A stretch of DNA of 32,051 bases from an uncultured Bacteroidota bacterium (GCA_913055845.1 CAJXKO010000026.1:1-32051), one strand, 5' to 3'; positions 1 through 8,433 are shown, counted from the stretch's first letter. Numbers and translations: made by a program. Notes: a model not told the origin generated them from the sequence alone.

Positions 1-639
1 GTGCCCTTTCTGCTCGACGCGTGCCAGTCGGCCGGGCAGATGCCGCTGCCGGTCGACGAGATCGGCTGCACGATGCTCTCGGCCACCGGGCGCAAGTACC
101 TGCGCGGGCCGCGGGGCACCGGCTTCCTCTACGTGCAGAAAGACTGGATTGAGCGCCTGGAGCCCCCTCTCCTCGACCTCCACGCCGCCACCTGGACTGC
201 GCCCGACGACTACGAAATTCACCCCGACGCCCGCCGGTTCGAGACGTGGGAGAGCCACGTGGCCGGGCAGGTAGCGCTCGGCGCGGCCGTCGACTACGCG
301 CTCAACCGCGGGCTCGACGCCATCTTCGAGCGCACCCAACTCCTCGCCCGGACGCTCCGGACCCGGCTGGGGGATCTCCCCGGCGTCACGGTTCAGGATC
401 AGGGAACGGTGCGCTGTGGCATCACGACCTTCACCGCCGAGCAGGCTGGTGCCCGTACGATCCAGACGGCGCTGCGTACGCAGGACATCAACATCTCCGT
501 GTCGCCCCCCGCCTCCACCCGGCTCGACGCCGAGGCCCGTACCCTACCGCCCCTCGTCCGCGCCTCCGTGCATTACTACAACACGACGGCTGAGATCGAC
601 CGCTTCGTCGCAGCGCTTTCTGAGATCCTGAGCGCCTGA
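1..639 (+). CDS. Class V PLP-dependent aminotransferase, 3' part (cysteine desulfurase / isopenicillin-N epimerase-like)
   Basis: Only the C-terminal 212 residues are in the window. The GTG at position 1 is unlikely to be the start, because the first residues already form the core PLP site. DACQSAGQ gives the Asp (D6) that pairs with the pyridine nitrogen and the Gln (Q9). SATGRKYLRGPRGTG carries the Schiff-base lysine K32. The C-terminal half has the small-domain signature RASVHYYNTTAEIDRF typical of the class V fold. The family removes sulfur from cysteine, epimerises, or lyses amino acids; the exact substrate cannot be told from this part. The usual length is about 380-400 residues, so roughly 170-190 residues lie upstream of the window. 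The next gene starts 112 bp downstream on the same strand, so co-transcription is possible but unproven. Confidence 0.85.
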   Translation: MPFLLDACQSAGQMPLPVDEIGCTMLSATGRKYLRGPRGTGFLYVQKDWIERLEPPLLDLHAATWTAPDDYEIHPDARRFETWESHVAGQVALGAAVDYALNRGLDAIFERTQLLARTLRTRLGDLPGVTVQDQGTVRCGITTFTAEQAGARTIQTALRTQDINISVSPPASTRLDAEARTLPPLVRASVHYYNTTAEIDRFVAALSEILSA

Positions 640-751
640 TGCGGGGCCGTGCGCCCTGGTCGCCTCGCCGTAGCGGGATCATTCGGCGGGACCGCGTCTT
701 CACAGTTCCCCCCTTCTCACGATTCTCCAAATCAACTTCCCACGACCACCG

Positions 752-1705
752 ATGCGCTCCATTTCTTTCGAAAACGGCGACGAAATGCCCATGATCGGCC
801 TCGGCACCTGGAAGTCCGCGCCGGGGGACGCCTACGAGGCCGTAAAAACCGCCCTGAACGTCGGCTACCGCCACATCGACTGTGCGGCCATCTACAAAAA
901 CGAAGCCGAGGTCGGACAGGCCCTTACCGAGTCGTTCGAGGCCGGCGTGGTCGACCGCGACGATGTGTGGATCACTTCCAAGCTCTGGAACGATGCCCAC
1001 GCCCCGGAGCACGTCCGTCCCGCCCTGGAGCAGACACTGAGCGACCTGCAGCTCGATACCCTCGACCTCTACCTCATCCACTGGCCCGTGGCCTTTACGC
1101 ACGGCACCGATTATCCCGGGTCGATCGACGAGTTTGTGTCGCTCGACGAGATTCCACTCCCCGAAACCTGGGCGGCCATGGAAGAGCTTAAGGCCGACGG
1201 GCTGGTGCGCCACATCGGCGTTTCCAACTTCAACATTCCGAAGCTGCAGCTCCTGATGGACGCCGGGAACGTGACGCCGGAGATGAATCAGATTGAACTG
1301 CACCCCTACTTGCAGCAGCCCGAAATGCTATCGTTCGCCGAGGAGCAGGGCATCCCGCTCACCGCGTACTCGCCCCTCGGCTCCGGCGACCGGCCCGAGG
1401 CGATGAAGGCTGACGACGAGCCGGTGCTGATGGAAGACCCGACGATCCACGAGATCGCGGACCGCCACGACGCCTCCCCGGCCCAGGTGCTCATCAGCTG
1501 GGCGTTGCACCGCGACACCGTGGTCATTCCGAAGTCCACCACCCCCAGCCACATTCGGGACAACCTGGCCGCCGCCGAGCTAGAGCTGACAGCGGACGAC
1601 ATGGAGGCCATCGCCGCCCTCGACAAGGGCCGCCGCTACCTGCAGGTGGCAGACTGGACCATTGAGGGCAGTCCTTACACGCAATCCGGGCTGTGGGACG
1701 AGTAG
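752..1705 (+). CDS. Aldo/keto reductase (NADPH-dependent)
   Basis: This 317-residue protein is a full-length (alpha/beta)8-barrel aldo/keto reductase. It would reduce aldehydes or ketones to alcohols with NAD(P)H in the cytosol. The catalytic tetrad is complete: D43 and Y48 (RHIDCAAIYKNE), K77 (WITSKLWN) and H110 (YLIHWPV). HIGVSNFN, near residue 153, is a family signature. IPKSTTPSHIRDNLAA, starting at residue 259, is the cofactor-binding segment that usually contacts the 2'-phosphate of NADPH. The ATG at 752 gives the standard N-terminus (short beta hairpin, then MIGLGTWK). Closest subfamilies by eye are the 2,5-diketo-gluconate reductase and aldose reductase types, but the physiological substrate is unknown. 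The next gene begins 49 bp downstream on the same strand. Confidence 0.93.
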   Translation: MRSISFENGDEMPMIGLGTWKSAPGDAYEAVKTALNVGYRHIDCAAIYKNEAEVGQALTESFEAGVVDRDDVWITSKLWNDAHAPEHVRPALEQTLSDLQLDTLDLYLIHWPVAFTHGTDYPGSIDEFVSLDEIPLPETWAAMEELKADGLVRHIGVSNFNIPKLQLLMDAGNVTPEMNQIELHPYLQQPEMLSFAEEQGIPLTAYSPLGSGDRPEAMKADDEPVLMEDPTIHEIADRHDASPAQVLISWALHRDTVVIPKSTTPSHIRDNLAAAELELTADDMEAIAALDKGRRYLQVADWTIEGSPYTQSGLWDE

Positions 1706-1754
1706 TCCTGCCAGAATTCGCTCCGGCGCCGCCGCCTGATCCTCCCGCTCCCCC

Positions 1755-2501
1755 ATGGCCGCCGCAAACCGCCCCCCGCCCCGGATCGCCATGTGGTCGG
1801 GGCCGCGCAACATCTCGACCGCGCTGATGCGGAGTTGGGGCAGCCGGGAGGACACGGTGGTGGTCGACGAACCGCTCTACGCGCACTACCTGGACGCGAC
1901 CGGCCGGGCCCACCCTAGCCGGGAGGCGATCATTGCCCACTACGACACGGACTGGCGGGCCGTCGTCGACCGACTCACTGGCCCCCTCCCTGACGATGCG
2001 GACATTTTCTATCAGAAGCACATGGCCCATCACCTGCTTCTCAAAATGGACTGGGACTGGGTCGGGGCCCTCCGCAACGCGCTTCTGATCCGGGAGCCGC
2101 GGGCGATGCTCACGTCACTGATCGAGTTTCTCCCTGAACCCACCCTGTCCGACACCGGCCTTCCGCAGCAGTGGCGCCTATTCCAACGACTTCGTCGCGA
2201 GCACGACGCCCCCCCACCCGTCCTACGCGCCCAGGACGTGCTAAAGGCCCCTGGGCCCATGCTCGACGCGCTTTGCGGGGTCCTTGGGGTGCCGTACCGC
2301 GACGCCATGCTGTCGTGGTCCCCGGGTCCGCGTACGACAGACGGCATCTGGGCCAAGCACTGGTACGATTCTGTCTACGACTCCACCGGCTTCCAGCCGT
2401 ACACGCCCAAGAACATCCCCCTCCCCGACCGGCTCCACGACCTGCACGAAGAGTGCCGGGCGCTCTACGACAAACTCGCCGCCCATCGCCTTTGCCCCTA
2501 G
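1755..2501 (+). CDS. Sulfotransferase-like P-loop protein paired with an aminotransferase
   Basis: The 248-residue product opens with IAMWSGPRNISTALMRSW (residues 11-28). This resembles the 5'-phosphosulfate-binding loop of sulfotransferases rather than a Walker A kinase loop. VVVDEPLYAHYL follows at about residue 35, and the LIREPRAMLTSLIEF segment matches the sulfotransferase region containing the 3'-phosphate-binding Arg and Ser. Conserved His residues in QKHMAHHLL and WAKHWYDSVY may be structural or catalytic. No signal peptide or membrane segment is visible, so it is probably cytosolic. The class IV aminotransferase gene starts only 9 bp downstream, which strongly suggests one transcript and linked function. 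The family assignment is from motifs; sulfate transfer has not been shown for this subgroup, and it could instead act on a phosphorylated or nucleotide-linked substrate. Confidence 0.75.
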   Translation: MAAANRPPPRIAMWSGPRNISTALMRSWGSREDTVVVDEPLYAHYLDATGRAHPSREAIIAHYDTDWRAVVDRLTGPLPDDADIFYQKHMAHHLLLKMDWDWVGALRNALLIREPRAMLTSLIEFLPEPTLSDTGLPQQWRLFQRLRREHDAPPPVLRAQDVLKAPGPMLDALCGVLGVPYRDAMLSWSPGPRTTDGIWAKHWYDSVYDSTGFQPYTPKNIPLPDRLHDLHEECRALYDKLAAHRLCP

Positions 2502-2510
2502 CCCACTACT

Positions 2511-3416
2511 ATGCGACAAACCCCCAACCCGAGAAACGACGACCTCATCGTCTACGTCGACGGCGAACTGGTGCCCCGCGATGAGGCCGGGGTTAGCCCA
2601 TTCGATAGCGTGGTGCAGGGGGGCGATGCCGTGTGGGAGGGCCTTCGGCTCTACAACGGCTCCATCTTCCGCCTACTCGACCACCTGGACCGCCTCCGCA
2701 ACTCCGCTCAGGCCCTGGCCTTCGACGAGATTCCGCCGACGGAGGAGATCATTGCGGAACTGCGCCGTACCCTGGTGGCCAACGACATGCGCGACAACGT
2801 GCACGTGCGACTAACGCTCACGCGGGGCGAAAAAGTGACGTCCGGCATGGATCCCCGACTCAACACGAAAGGCCCCACGCTCATCATCCTGCCCGAATAT
2901 AAGCCCCCGGTCTACGACAAGGATGGACTATCCTTTGTCACGAGTTCCATCCGTCGCTTTCCGCCCGACTGCCTCGACCCCAAAATCCACCACAACAACC
3001 TTTTGCAGTCCGTTCTGGCAAAAATCGAGGCGAACCACGCCGGGGCCGACGCTGCCCTCATGCTCGACCGCGACGGCTTCATCGCCGAGGGGCATGGGAC
3101 CCACGTCTTCCTGGTGGACGACGGCACAGTATGTACCGGCCCGGCCGATGCGTGCCCGGAGGGCGTCACGCGACAGACCGTGCTCGACCTCTGTGCCCGC
3201 CACGACATTCCACACGCCGTCCGGCGCCTTTCGGTGATGGAGGCCTACCGGGCCGACGAGATGTTTTGCTCCGGCACGATGGGCGAGCTGGCGGGCATTA
3301 CGGCCCTGGACGGCCGCACGATTGGCGACGGCACCATTGGCCCCATGACGGAACGGCTCTCTTCGCTGTACGGCGAGGAAACCGCGACGCAGGGCTACCC
3401 CATCTTCGAGAGGTAA
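2511..3416 (+). CDS. Class IV aminotransferase (branched-chain / D-amino-acid aminotransferase type)
   Basis: This 301-residue PLP enzyme has the class IV fold of IlvE, D-amino-acid aminotransferase and aminodeoxychorismate lyase. The N-terminal VYVDGELVPRDEAGVSPFD and the following GDAVWEGLRLYNG are family hallmarks. K158 in DPKIHHNNLL is the expected Schiff-base lysine. E193 in IAEGHGTHVFLV binds the pyridine nitrogen. PEGVTRQTVL (near 217) and SGTMGELAGI (near 254) are the phosphate-binding segments. At the position usually held by Asn in the E-x-S/T-x-x-N motif the protein has H198, so substrate preference may differ from standard IlvE. It starts 9 bp after the sulfotransferase-like gene and is almost certainly co-transcribed. 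Whether it makes branched-chain amino acids, handles D-amino acids or does something specialised cannot be settled from sequence alone. Confidence 0.88.
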   Translation: MRQTPNPRNDDLIVYVDGELVPRDEAGVSPFDSVVQGGDAVWEGLRLYNGSIFRLLDHLDRLRNSAQALAFDEIPPTEEIIAELRRTLVANDMRDNVHVRLTLTRGEKVTSGMDPRLNTKGPTLIILPEYKPPVYDKDGLSFVTSSIRRFPPDCLDPKIHHNNLLQSVLAKIEANHAGADAALMLDRDGFIAEGHGTHVFLVDDGTVCTGPADACPEGVTRQTVLDLCARHDIPHAVRRLSVMEAYRADEMFCSGTMGELAGITALDGRTIGDGTIGPMTERLSSLYGEETATQGYPIFER

Positions 3417-3473
3417 GCGCCCCCACGTCCACTTTTCAGGTTCCCCCACAACCGAAAGACTGTTTGGTCTGAC

Positions 3474-3980
3474 ATGTCCTCTCGTCTTCTGTTCGACTTT
3501 TCCTCTTCGACAGACGATCCGGCGGAGTGGCGCAGCGTGGACGACCCAGTGATGGGCGGCGTCTCGGAAAGCGCGTTCACGGCCACTGAGGCTGGTGCGG
3601 CGTTTGCCGGCACCGTATCGCTAAAGCAAGGCGGCGGGTTTTGCTCAGTGCGGGCGCCGGAGGGGACGTACGATCTCGGCGACACCACGGGCCTCCAGGT
3701 CCGGGTGCGGGGCGACGGAAAGCGCTACTGGTGCACGATGTACACCGATCCGGGCGGCCCCATCAGCTACCGGGCACCGCTACAGCCCTCCACGGCGTGG
3801 TCTACGGTCTCCGTTTCCTTCGACGCCCTCACCCCGTACCGGCGGGGCACCGAGGTGCCGGACGCCCCCCCGTTCGCCCCCGCTCACCTCCGCACCCTCG
3901 GCTTTTTGATTGCCGACGAGCAAGACGGCCCCTTCCGCCTGGAGGTCGCGTGGATTCGGGCGGTGCAGAAGCGCTCGTAG
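3474..3980 (+). CDS. CIA30-family protein (complex I intermediate-associated protein 30 domain)
   Basis: The 168-residue protein consists of a single CIA30/NDUFAF1-type domain, a galactose-binding-like beta sandwich. The family signature is clear near the N-terminus: WRSVDDPVMGGVSES (about residues 19-33), followed by the GGGFCSVR strand, LQVRVRGDGKRYW, and LGFLIADEQDGPFRLEVAWI at the C-terminus. In mitochondria the homologue is an assembly factor for respiratory complex I. In bacteria stand-alone CIA30 proteins are common and their role is not established. No signal peptide is seen, so it is predicted cytosolic. It lies 57 bp after the aminotransferase and is the last gene of the leading plus-strand group. 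No nuo gene is in the window, so a role in complex I cannot be inferred from context. Confidence 0.85.
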   Translation: MSSRLLFDFSSSTDDPAEWRSVDDPVMGGVSESAFTATEAGAAFAGTVSLKQGGGFCSVRAPEGTYDLGDTTGLQVRVRGDGKRYWCTMYTDPGGPISYRAPLQPSTAWSTVSVSFDALTPYRRGTEVPDAPPFAPAHLRTLGFLIADEQDGPFRLEVAWIRAVQKRS

Positions 3981-4336
3981 CGGCCGCGGAGAACAAGATC
4001 GACGGCAGCGCCCCAGGCGCCACTTCGGCGCCCAGGGCGGTGAACGCGCCTGAGTGAGTGCCTCCGCTCGTTCCGGTGGCACCATGGGCTCGCGCCCGCG
4101 GTCGTGCTCGTCCCCGTGGTGGTCCACGACGGGGGGTACCCGCTCGACCTCTTGAGCCCGCCGAATCGGTGCTCCGCAGGGTCGCGTCGTGTCGGGACGG
4201 GAAGGCATCCCCCAGAATGGTCGGAGGCCCCACGCCCCTGTCTTTGCACAAAAAAGATCGAGTCCTCGTGTGACTCTGCCCGCAGCCTCCTAGATTGCAT
4301 CGCCGCTCGGCTCCCTCGCGCACGATCAATACCCCC
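3981..4336 (+). other. Intergenic region, about 356 bp
   Basis: No convincing gene lies here. Short open frames exist but have arginine/proline-rich translations typical of GC-rich noncoding sequence. The region begins with a GC-rich hairpin just after the CIA30 gene and ends with the leader of the deoxynucleoside kinase gene. A more AT-rich patch around 4240-4300 is the likeliest place for that gene's promoter, but I could not recognise a well-spaced -35/-10 pair. Confidence 0.5.
4009..4039 (+). terminator. GC-rich hairpin after the CIA30 gene, possible terminator
   Basis: Left arm 4009-4021 (cgccccaggcgcc) pairs with right arm 4027-4039 (ggcgcccagggcg), with two mismatches out of 13 and a 5-nt loop (acttc). 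It begins 28 nt after the CIA30 stop codon, where a transcript end is expected. There is no T-tract, so it is not a classic intrinsic terminator. Confidence 0.35.
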
Positions 4337-4996
4337 ATGGACGACACCCCCGACGCGTCCCCCCCTACGACAAAGCACGTCGCCATTTCCGGAAACATCG
4401 GCGCCGGAAAGACCGCTCTGACCGAAGTGCTCGGTGAATATTACGACTGGCACACCGTCTTCGAAGAGGTGGACGATAACCCATACCTCAATGACTTTTA
4501 CAACGACATGCGCCGGTGGTCCTTCAATCTACAGGTCTTCTTCCTGTCTCAGCGCTTTGAACAACTGCAGCGGATCGGCGAGATGGACCAATCGGTGGTT
4601 CAGGACCGCTCGATCTACGAAGATGCCCACATCTTTGCCCGCAACCTCTACGAAATGGGACACATGAGCGGCCGGGACTATCGAAACTACACCGACCTGT
4701 TCTCGATCATGACCACCCACCTGGAGCCCCCGTCCCTGCTCATTTACCTGCGAGCCTCCGTGCCCACGCTCGTCAATCACATCCAGAAGCGGGGGCGCGA
4801 GTTTGAGTCGACCATCCGCATCGACTATCTGGAGCGGTTACAGGGTCACTACGAGGAGTGGATCGAGAGCTACGACCGCGGTCCGAAACTCATCATCGAC
4901 GTCGACGAACTCGATTTTGTCGGCGAAGAGACGGACCGACGGGCCGTCCTAAACCAGATTGAAAGCCGGCTCTTTGGACTGTTTCCGGACGAGTAA
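4337..4996 (+). CDS. Deoxynucleoside kinase (dGK/dAK/dCK family)
   Basis: This 219-residue enzyme would phosphorylate deoxynucleosides to deoxynucleoside monophosphates in the salvage pathway. The P-loop GNIGAGKT is at residues 19-26. FEEVDDNPYLNDFY (about 42-55) supplies the Glu of the substrate site. QDRSIYEDAHIFARN (from 89) is the DRS-type motif with the catalytic acid and the substrate-contacting Arg. KRGREFES in the C-terminal half matches the Arg-rich LID. The start at 4337 is preferred because it gives the usual short lead into the first beta strand. An in-frame ATG at 4295 would add 14 residues without family character. Base specificity (dG, dA, dC or dT) is not decidable by eye. The gene stands alone, with an outer-membrane gene 48 bp downstream that is probably unrelated in function. 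Confidence 0.9.
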   Translation: MDDTPDASPPTTKHVAISGNIGAGKTALTEVLGEYYDWHTVFEEVDDNPYLNDFYNDMRRWSFNLQVFFLSQRFEQLQRIGEMDQSVVQDRSIYEDAHIFARNLYEMGHMSGRDYRNYTDLFSIMTTHLEPPSLLIYLRASVPTLVNHIQKRGREFESTIRIDYLERLQGHYEEWIESYDRGPKLIIDVDELDFVGEETDRRAVLNQIESRLFGLFPDE

Positions 4997-5044
4997 CGGC
5001 CCGCCGGCTCCGTCAGTCGGTTTCTCCCTGGACGCGATGCGGTT

Positions 5045-7177
5045 ATGCCCGCCTTCCTTCGCTCCATAGTGGTTTCCCCGTCGCGGTCCGGCCGCATCGC
5101 CGGGCGGGCCGCGGTGCTCGTCGTGGTGCTCGGGCTCCTGCTCGGGCCCCCGACGGCCTACGGGCAGGTTGACACCACCGACGCCGTCCCGCCGGATTCC
5201 CTCCAGCAGCCCCGTCCGGACACGACCCAGCGCCCCCCCTCTCCTCCCACAGATCCGTCCCAGCCACCTCTTCGCCCGCTTCCCTTTGCCCCACCGGAGT
5301 ACGGGCGCCCGGTCACCGATTCCATTCCGGGCCGTCATCCTCAGGTGAGCGTGGAAACGATGATTGCCGACCAGGCCGGCGGCTTTTTGTACGACCTGGG
5401 CGAGTATGGATGGCCAAACGGATGGAGCCCGCGCGGGCTTGCCCCCCATCGGGTACACCTCTGGCTCGACGGCCTCTCGTTCGATGACCCGCTGACAGGC
5501 CGCCCCCGCTTCGAGCTGCTGCCGCCCTCGTTCCTTGCCCGTCCCCGCGTTGGGAGGGATCCGGGCGGCGGCGCAGTAGGCGTGCACACGTCGTGGCGTG
5601 CCTATTCGCCCAAGCGACCGCTCACCGAAATCCGCTACCGCTTCGACAACAGCGGCCTCCACGCGGTAGAGGTGGGCCACTCGCAGAAGCGACGACTCGA
5701 CCTCTTTGGACGGCCCGGGATCTTGCACCTCACGTTTGGCTACGGCGGGCGCAAGGCCGACGGGGTGTACAACGGAAGCGCGCTCCGAAGCGAACGGCGC
5801 ATCTGGGGGCGGCTCCGGTACCAGACCAGCGACTGGGCCGCCGAGCTTTCGAACCAGGTGTCCCGGTATCGGGTTGGTGCCCACGGGGGGGCAGTGCCCC
5901 TTGGGGATTTCTTTTCGACCATCTACAACCTCCCGGTGGCCGGCAGCAGCGTGCGGGCGCCGGGCAACCGGCGCAAAACAACCCGCAACGACCTGACGGC
6001 CCGCGTACGGGCCCCGCTCGTCCCTGGCCTCGCCTCCCCCACAGAACTGTCCCTCCGCTGGACCACCCACCGCTTCGAGGTAAACGACGGCGTGCGGGAT
6101 ACGACGTGGACCACCCAACTGGATGGAGGACACGTGCGCCTCCAACAGTCCCTGTCGGTAGGACGCCACACGCTCACGGGCACGGCGCGGGGACACCTCT
6201 GGCGTCTTGACCGCACGAATGTGCCCTCGAGGCTCGGCGATCTACGCGGGGCGGCACACGTGGGCGTCCGGGACTCCCTACGGCTGGGGCAGACCGATCT
6301 TCTGCTCGACGCGGGCGGCCACCTGACCGCTGAGCAAGCCTACCCGTCCGTCGCGGCTCGGGCCCAGGGCCCCGTGGGGCCGGTGCAACTCTCGGCGTCG
6401 GTGACGGCCACCGGACAACGCGGCGCCTGGATCGAAGACGCGGGGTTCGCCACGGTTCAGCCCCTCGATAGGGAACGGGGCGGGACTGCGGATCTTCTGC
6501 TCGAAGGGACGGTGGGGGCCGCGGTGCGCCTGGGGCCTTTCGACGTGGGCCTGCAGGGCTTCGCACACCAGATTCGCAACGCCGTGGACCTGTATGCCGT
6601 GCGCCCGGACAGTGCCGACGCCACGGCGTACACGGATGTCGTGGCGGCCCGCAGCACACCGACTCCCGTCCGGCGGGCGGGGCTCACCCTCGACGGGGGC
6701 TGGCGGCGGAACGCCCGACGGGGACTATACGCCACGGGGCGGGGCACGCTTTTGCGGACGCTCAACGCGGGCGACTCGCCACTGCACAAACGACTCGCCC
6801 AGACCCTCCCCACCGCCTACGGTCGGGCCCGCGTCGGGGCCCGATTTGTTCTGTTTTCCGACCTCATCACGGACCTCTACGTTCAGGCTCGTGGATGGAG
6901 TGCCATGAATAGCCGGTGGCTGCACCCGCCCACCGGTCGCCTCACCGTTCCACCCCTGGACAACCCGATCCCAATTTCGAACGCCCCGTCGGACGTGGGG
7001 CCCAGCGGCACGGTCGACGTGCACGCGGACATTCGATTCCGCAGTGCCACGCTCTTCTTTAGCTTCCAGAATATACAGGCCGGCACCCAACTACAGCCCG
7101 GCACGTTCGTAGTGCCGGTATACCCCCTTCCGCCCCAACAATTTCGGTTTGGCGTCTTCTGGCCGATTTTCGACTGA
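5045..7177 (+). CDS. Outer-membrane beta-barrel protein with TonB-receptor-like plug
   Basis: The 710-residue product has a signal peptide: a basic N-terminus, a hydrophobic core at residues 22-35 (VLVVVLGLLLG) and probable cleavage after TAYG (residue 40). A Pro/Ser-rich linker follows to about residue 85. Residues about 95-185 resemble the plug of TonB-dependent receptors, with VHLWLDGLSFDDPLTGRP, then LPPSFLARPRVGRDPGGG in the position of the usual identification of a receptor plug glycine. The remainder alternates polar and hydrophobic residues as beta strands do, and ends in FRFGVFWPIFD with a terminal aromatic-rich strand. It is therefore probably a TonB-dependent transporter-like or putative porin family protein of the outer membrane. 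No TonB box is recognisable and the substrate is unknown. It opens the envelope-gene run that continues to tamB. Confidence 0.7.
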   Translation: MPAFLRSIVVSPSRSGRIAGRAAVLVVVLGLLLGPPTAYGQVDTTDAVPPDSLQQPRPDTTQRPPSPPTDPSQPPLRPLPFAPPEYGRPVTDSIPGRHPQVSVETMIADQAGGFLYDLGEYGWPNGWSPRGLAPHRVHLWLDGLSFDDPLTGRPRFELLPPSFLARPRVGRDPGGGAVGVHTSWRAYSPKRPLTEIRYRFDNSGLHAVEVGHSQKRRLDLFGRPGILHLTFGYGGRKADGVYNGSALRSERRIWGRLRYQTSDWAAELSNQVSRYRVGAHGGAVPLGDFFSTIYNLPVAGSSVRAPGNRRKTTRNDLTARVRAPLVPGLASPTELSLRWTTHRFEVNDGVRDTTWTTQLDGGHVRLQQSLSVGRHTLTGTARGHLWRLDRTNVPSRLGDLRGAAHVGVRDSLRLGQTDLLLDAGGHLTAEQAYPSVAARAQGPVGPVQLSASVTATGQRGAWIEDAGFATVQPLDRERGGTADLLLEGTVGAAVRLGPFDVGLQGFAHQIRNAVDLYAVRPDSADATAYTDVVAARSTPTPVRRAGLTLDGGWRRNARRGLYATGRGTLLRTLNAGDSPLHKRLAQTLPTAYGRARVGARFVLFSDLITDLYVQARGWSAMNSRWLHPPTGRLTVPPLDNPIPISNAPSDVGPSGTVDVHADIRFRSATLFFSFQNIQAGTQLQPGTFVVPVYPLPPQQFRFGVFWPIFD

Positions 7178-7207
7178 TCCCCCACTCGCCCCCAGCACGC
7201 CCTCTGA

Positions 7208-7261
7208 CACGAGGAATCACCGCCGCAGGCTTCGAGGTACAACTGCTGATTCCGGTTCGTG
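7208..7261. repeat. Imperfect inverted repeat upstream of the YihY gene
   Basis: cacga-ggaatca (7208-7219) is mirrored by tgattcc-ggt-tcgtg (7247-7261). This gives 12 paired positions interrupted by a 3-nt bulge, around a 27-nt interior. It lies between the end of the outer-membrane gene (7177) and the start at 7296. It could be an RNA stem-loop in the leader or an operator; no T-tract follows. Confidence 0.3.
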
Positions 7262-7295
7262 ACACCCCACTCCTTCCGCGACCCTGCCTGGCTGC

Positions 7296-8357
7296 ATGTC
7301 TCGGCTCGAACTCCCATACCCCGTCCAGCGGACCCTGTCGGGCCTGTGGACGAGTTTGAAATACTACAGCATCGGGCTGTACCTGGAGTTGTCGGAGAAA
7401 AACGTGTTTCTGTGGGCCCAGGCGATTGCCTTTAAGGTGCTGGTGACAATCGTCCCCATCGTGATTCTGGCCACCGGGATCATCGGCCGCATCCTGCAGG
7501 GAGAGGATGCGTTCGTGGCCGTCACGCGGTTTATTCGGGAGCTCCTTCCAGGAAGCCAGAGCCAGCAACTTATCGACTTCCTGACGCAGCTTCAGGACGC
7601 CAGTGCCACGATCGTAGGGATTGGGGGCGTCGGTCTGTTTCTCTCCGCCATGTCGCTGTTCATCACTCTGCGGATTGCAGTGAGCAACGCCTTTGAACAA
7701 GACTGGCATCAGCAGCGCTCGTTGCTTCGGGGCTACCTGTTCGACGTCCGGATGGTGGTTCAGGTTGGGGTGCTCTTCCTCCTCACCGTGGGCCTCTCCG
7801 TCTCCCTGCCCCCGTTCGTCAACGACGTCATCATCGGGCAGGTTGTGGGGCCGGAGTGGTGGATCCAGTGGCTATGGCAACGGGCCCTCTGGGTGACCGG
7901 CCTCCTTCTGCCCCTCCTCCTTACGACGGCCATGTTTTTCCAGTTGTACTACCTTGTGCCCAAGCCGCCGCCGCGCCCCCGGAGCGCCCTCGCCGGGGCC
8001 ATGATTGCCGCCCTGTTATGGGAAACGGCCAAGCAAGCCTTTACCTATTACGCCACCTACGTGGGCTACGGGACGGGGACCGAGGCCCTCGGCAGCACGT
8101 TCGGGCTCATTGTTGCGTTCGTATTCTGGGTCTACTTCTCGGGCGTGGTGCTCATGATTGGGGCCATCGTCGCGTCGCTCCGTGAGCACCGACACGTCAC
8201 GTCCGGACAGTTGCCGGGAACCAACCCGTCCCCAGAGCTCCGGGCCCTCACGCAAGACGCCGGTAATGGCGCCCCCTCCGCTCCGGACACCGACGCGTCC
8301 TCCGCCAGCGAGTCCGACCCACTTCCCTCTTCGCCGTCCTCGTCGTCCGCCTCGTAG
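7296..8357 (+). CDS. YihY/BrkB-family inner-membrane protein
   Basis: This 353-residue polytopic membrane protein belongs to the YihY/virulence factor BrkB family (formerly annotated as ribonuclease BN-like). The N-terminal signature AQAIAFKVLVTIVPIVILA (about residues 45-63) is the first transmembrane segment and typical of the family. Further hydrophobic segments occur near residues 105-125, 150-172, 198-222, 228-248 and 262-288. GYGTGTEALGSTFGLIVAFVFW includes the conserved late GxxG/aromatic region. The last 50 residues are a Ser/Pro/Asp-rich tail that is probably disordered and cytosolic. The molecular role of YihY proteins is not firmly known. Here the gene sits 76 bp before an Omp85 gene and tamB, which suggests an envelope-assembly or lipid-related role (inference). 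Confidence 0.9.
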   Translation: MSRLELPYPVQRTLSGLWTSLKYYSIGLYLELSEKNVFLWAQAIAFKVLVTIVPIVILATGIIGRILQGEDAFVAVTRFIRELLPGSQSQQLIDFLTQLQDASATIVGIGGVGLFLSAMSLFITLRIAVSNAFEQDWHQQRSLLRGYLFDVRMVVQVGVLFLLTVGLSVSLPPFVNDVIIGQVVGPEWWIQWLWQRALWVTGLLLPLLLTTAMFFQLYYLVPKPPPRPRSALAGAMIAALLWETAKQAFTYYATYVGYGTGTEALGSTFGLIVAFVFWVYFSGVVLMIGAIVASLREHRHVTSGQLPGTNPSPELRALTQDAGNGAPSAPDTDASSASESDPLPSSPSSSSAS

Positions 8358-8433
8358 GACGGTGCGCCCCCGTATGTGCAGTGCCTTCGCGTCTCCGACC
8401 TTTTCCCCTTCCGTGTCCGCCGTACTCCCGCGT

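Noticed and set aside
488-1303. Long minus-strand open frame opposite the aldo/keto reductase
   Set aside because: It overlaps two genes with complete catalytic motifs on the other strand, and its translation has no family likeness; it is a GC-rich shadow frame.
4949-6196. 415-codon minus-strand open frame opposite the outer-membrane protein gene
   Set aside because: The plus-strand product has a signal peptide and barrel pattern; the minus frame is Arg/Gly/Pro-rich without domains.
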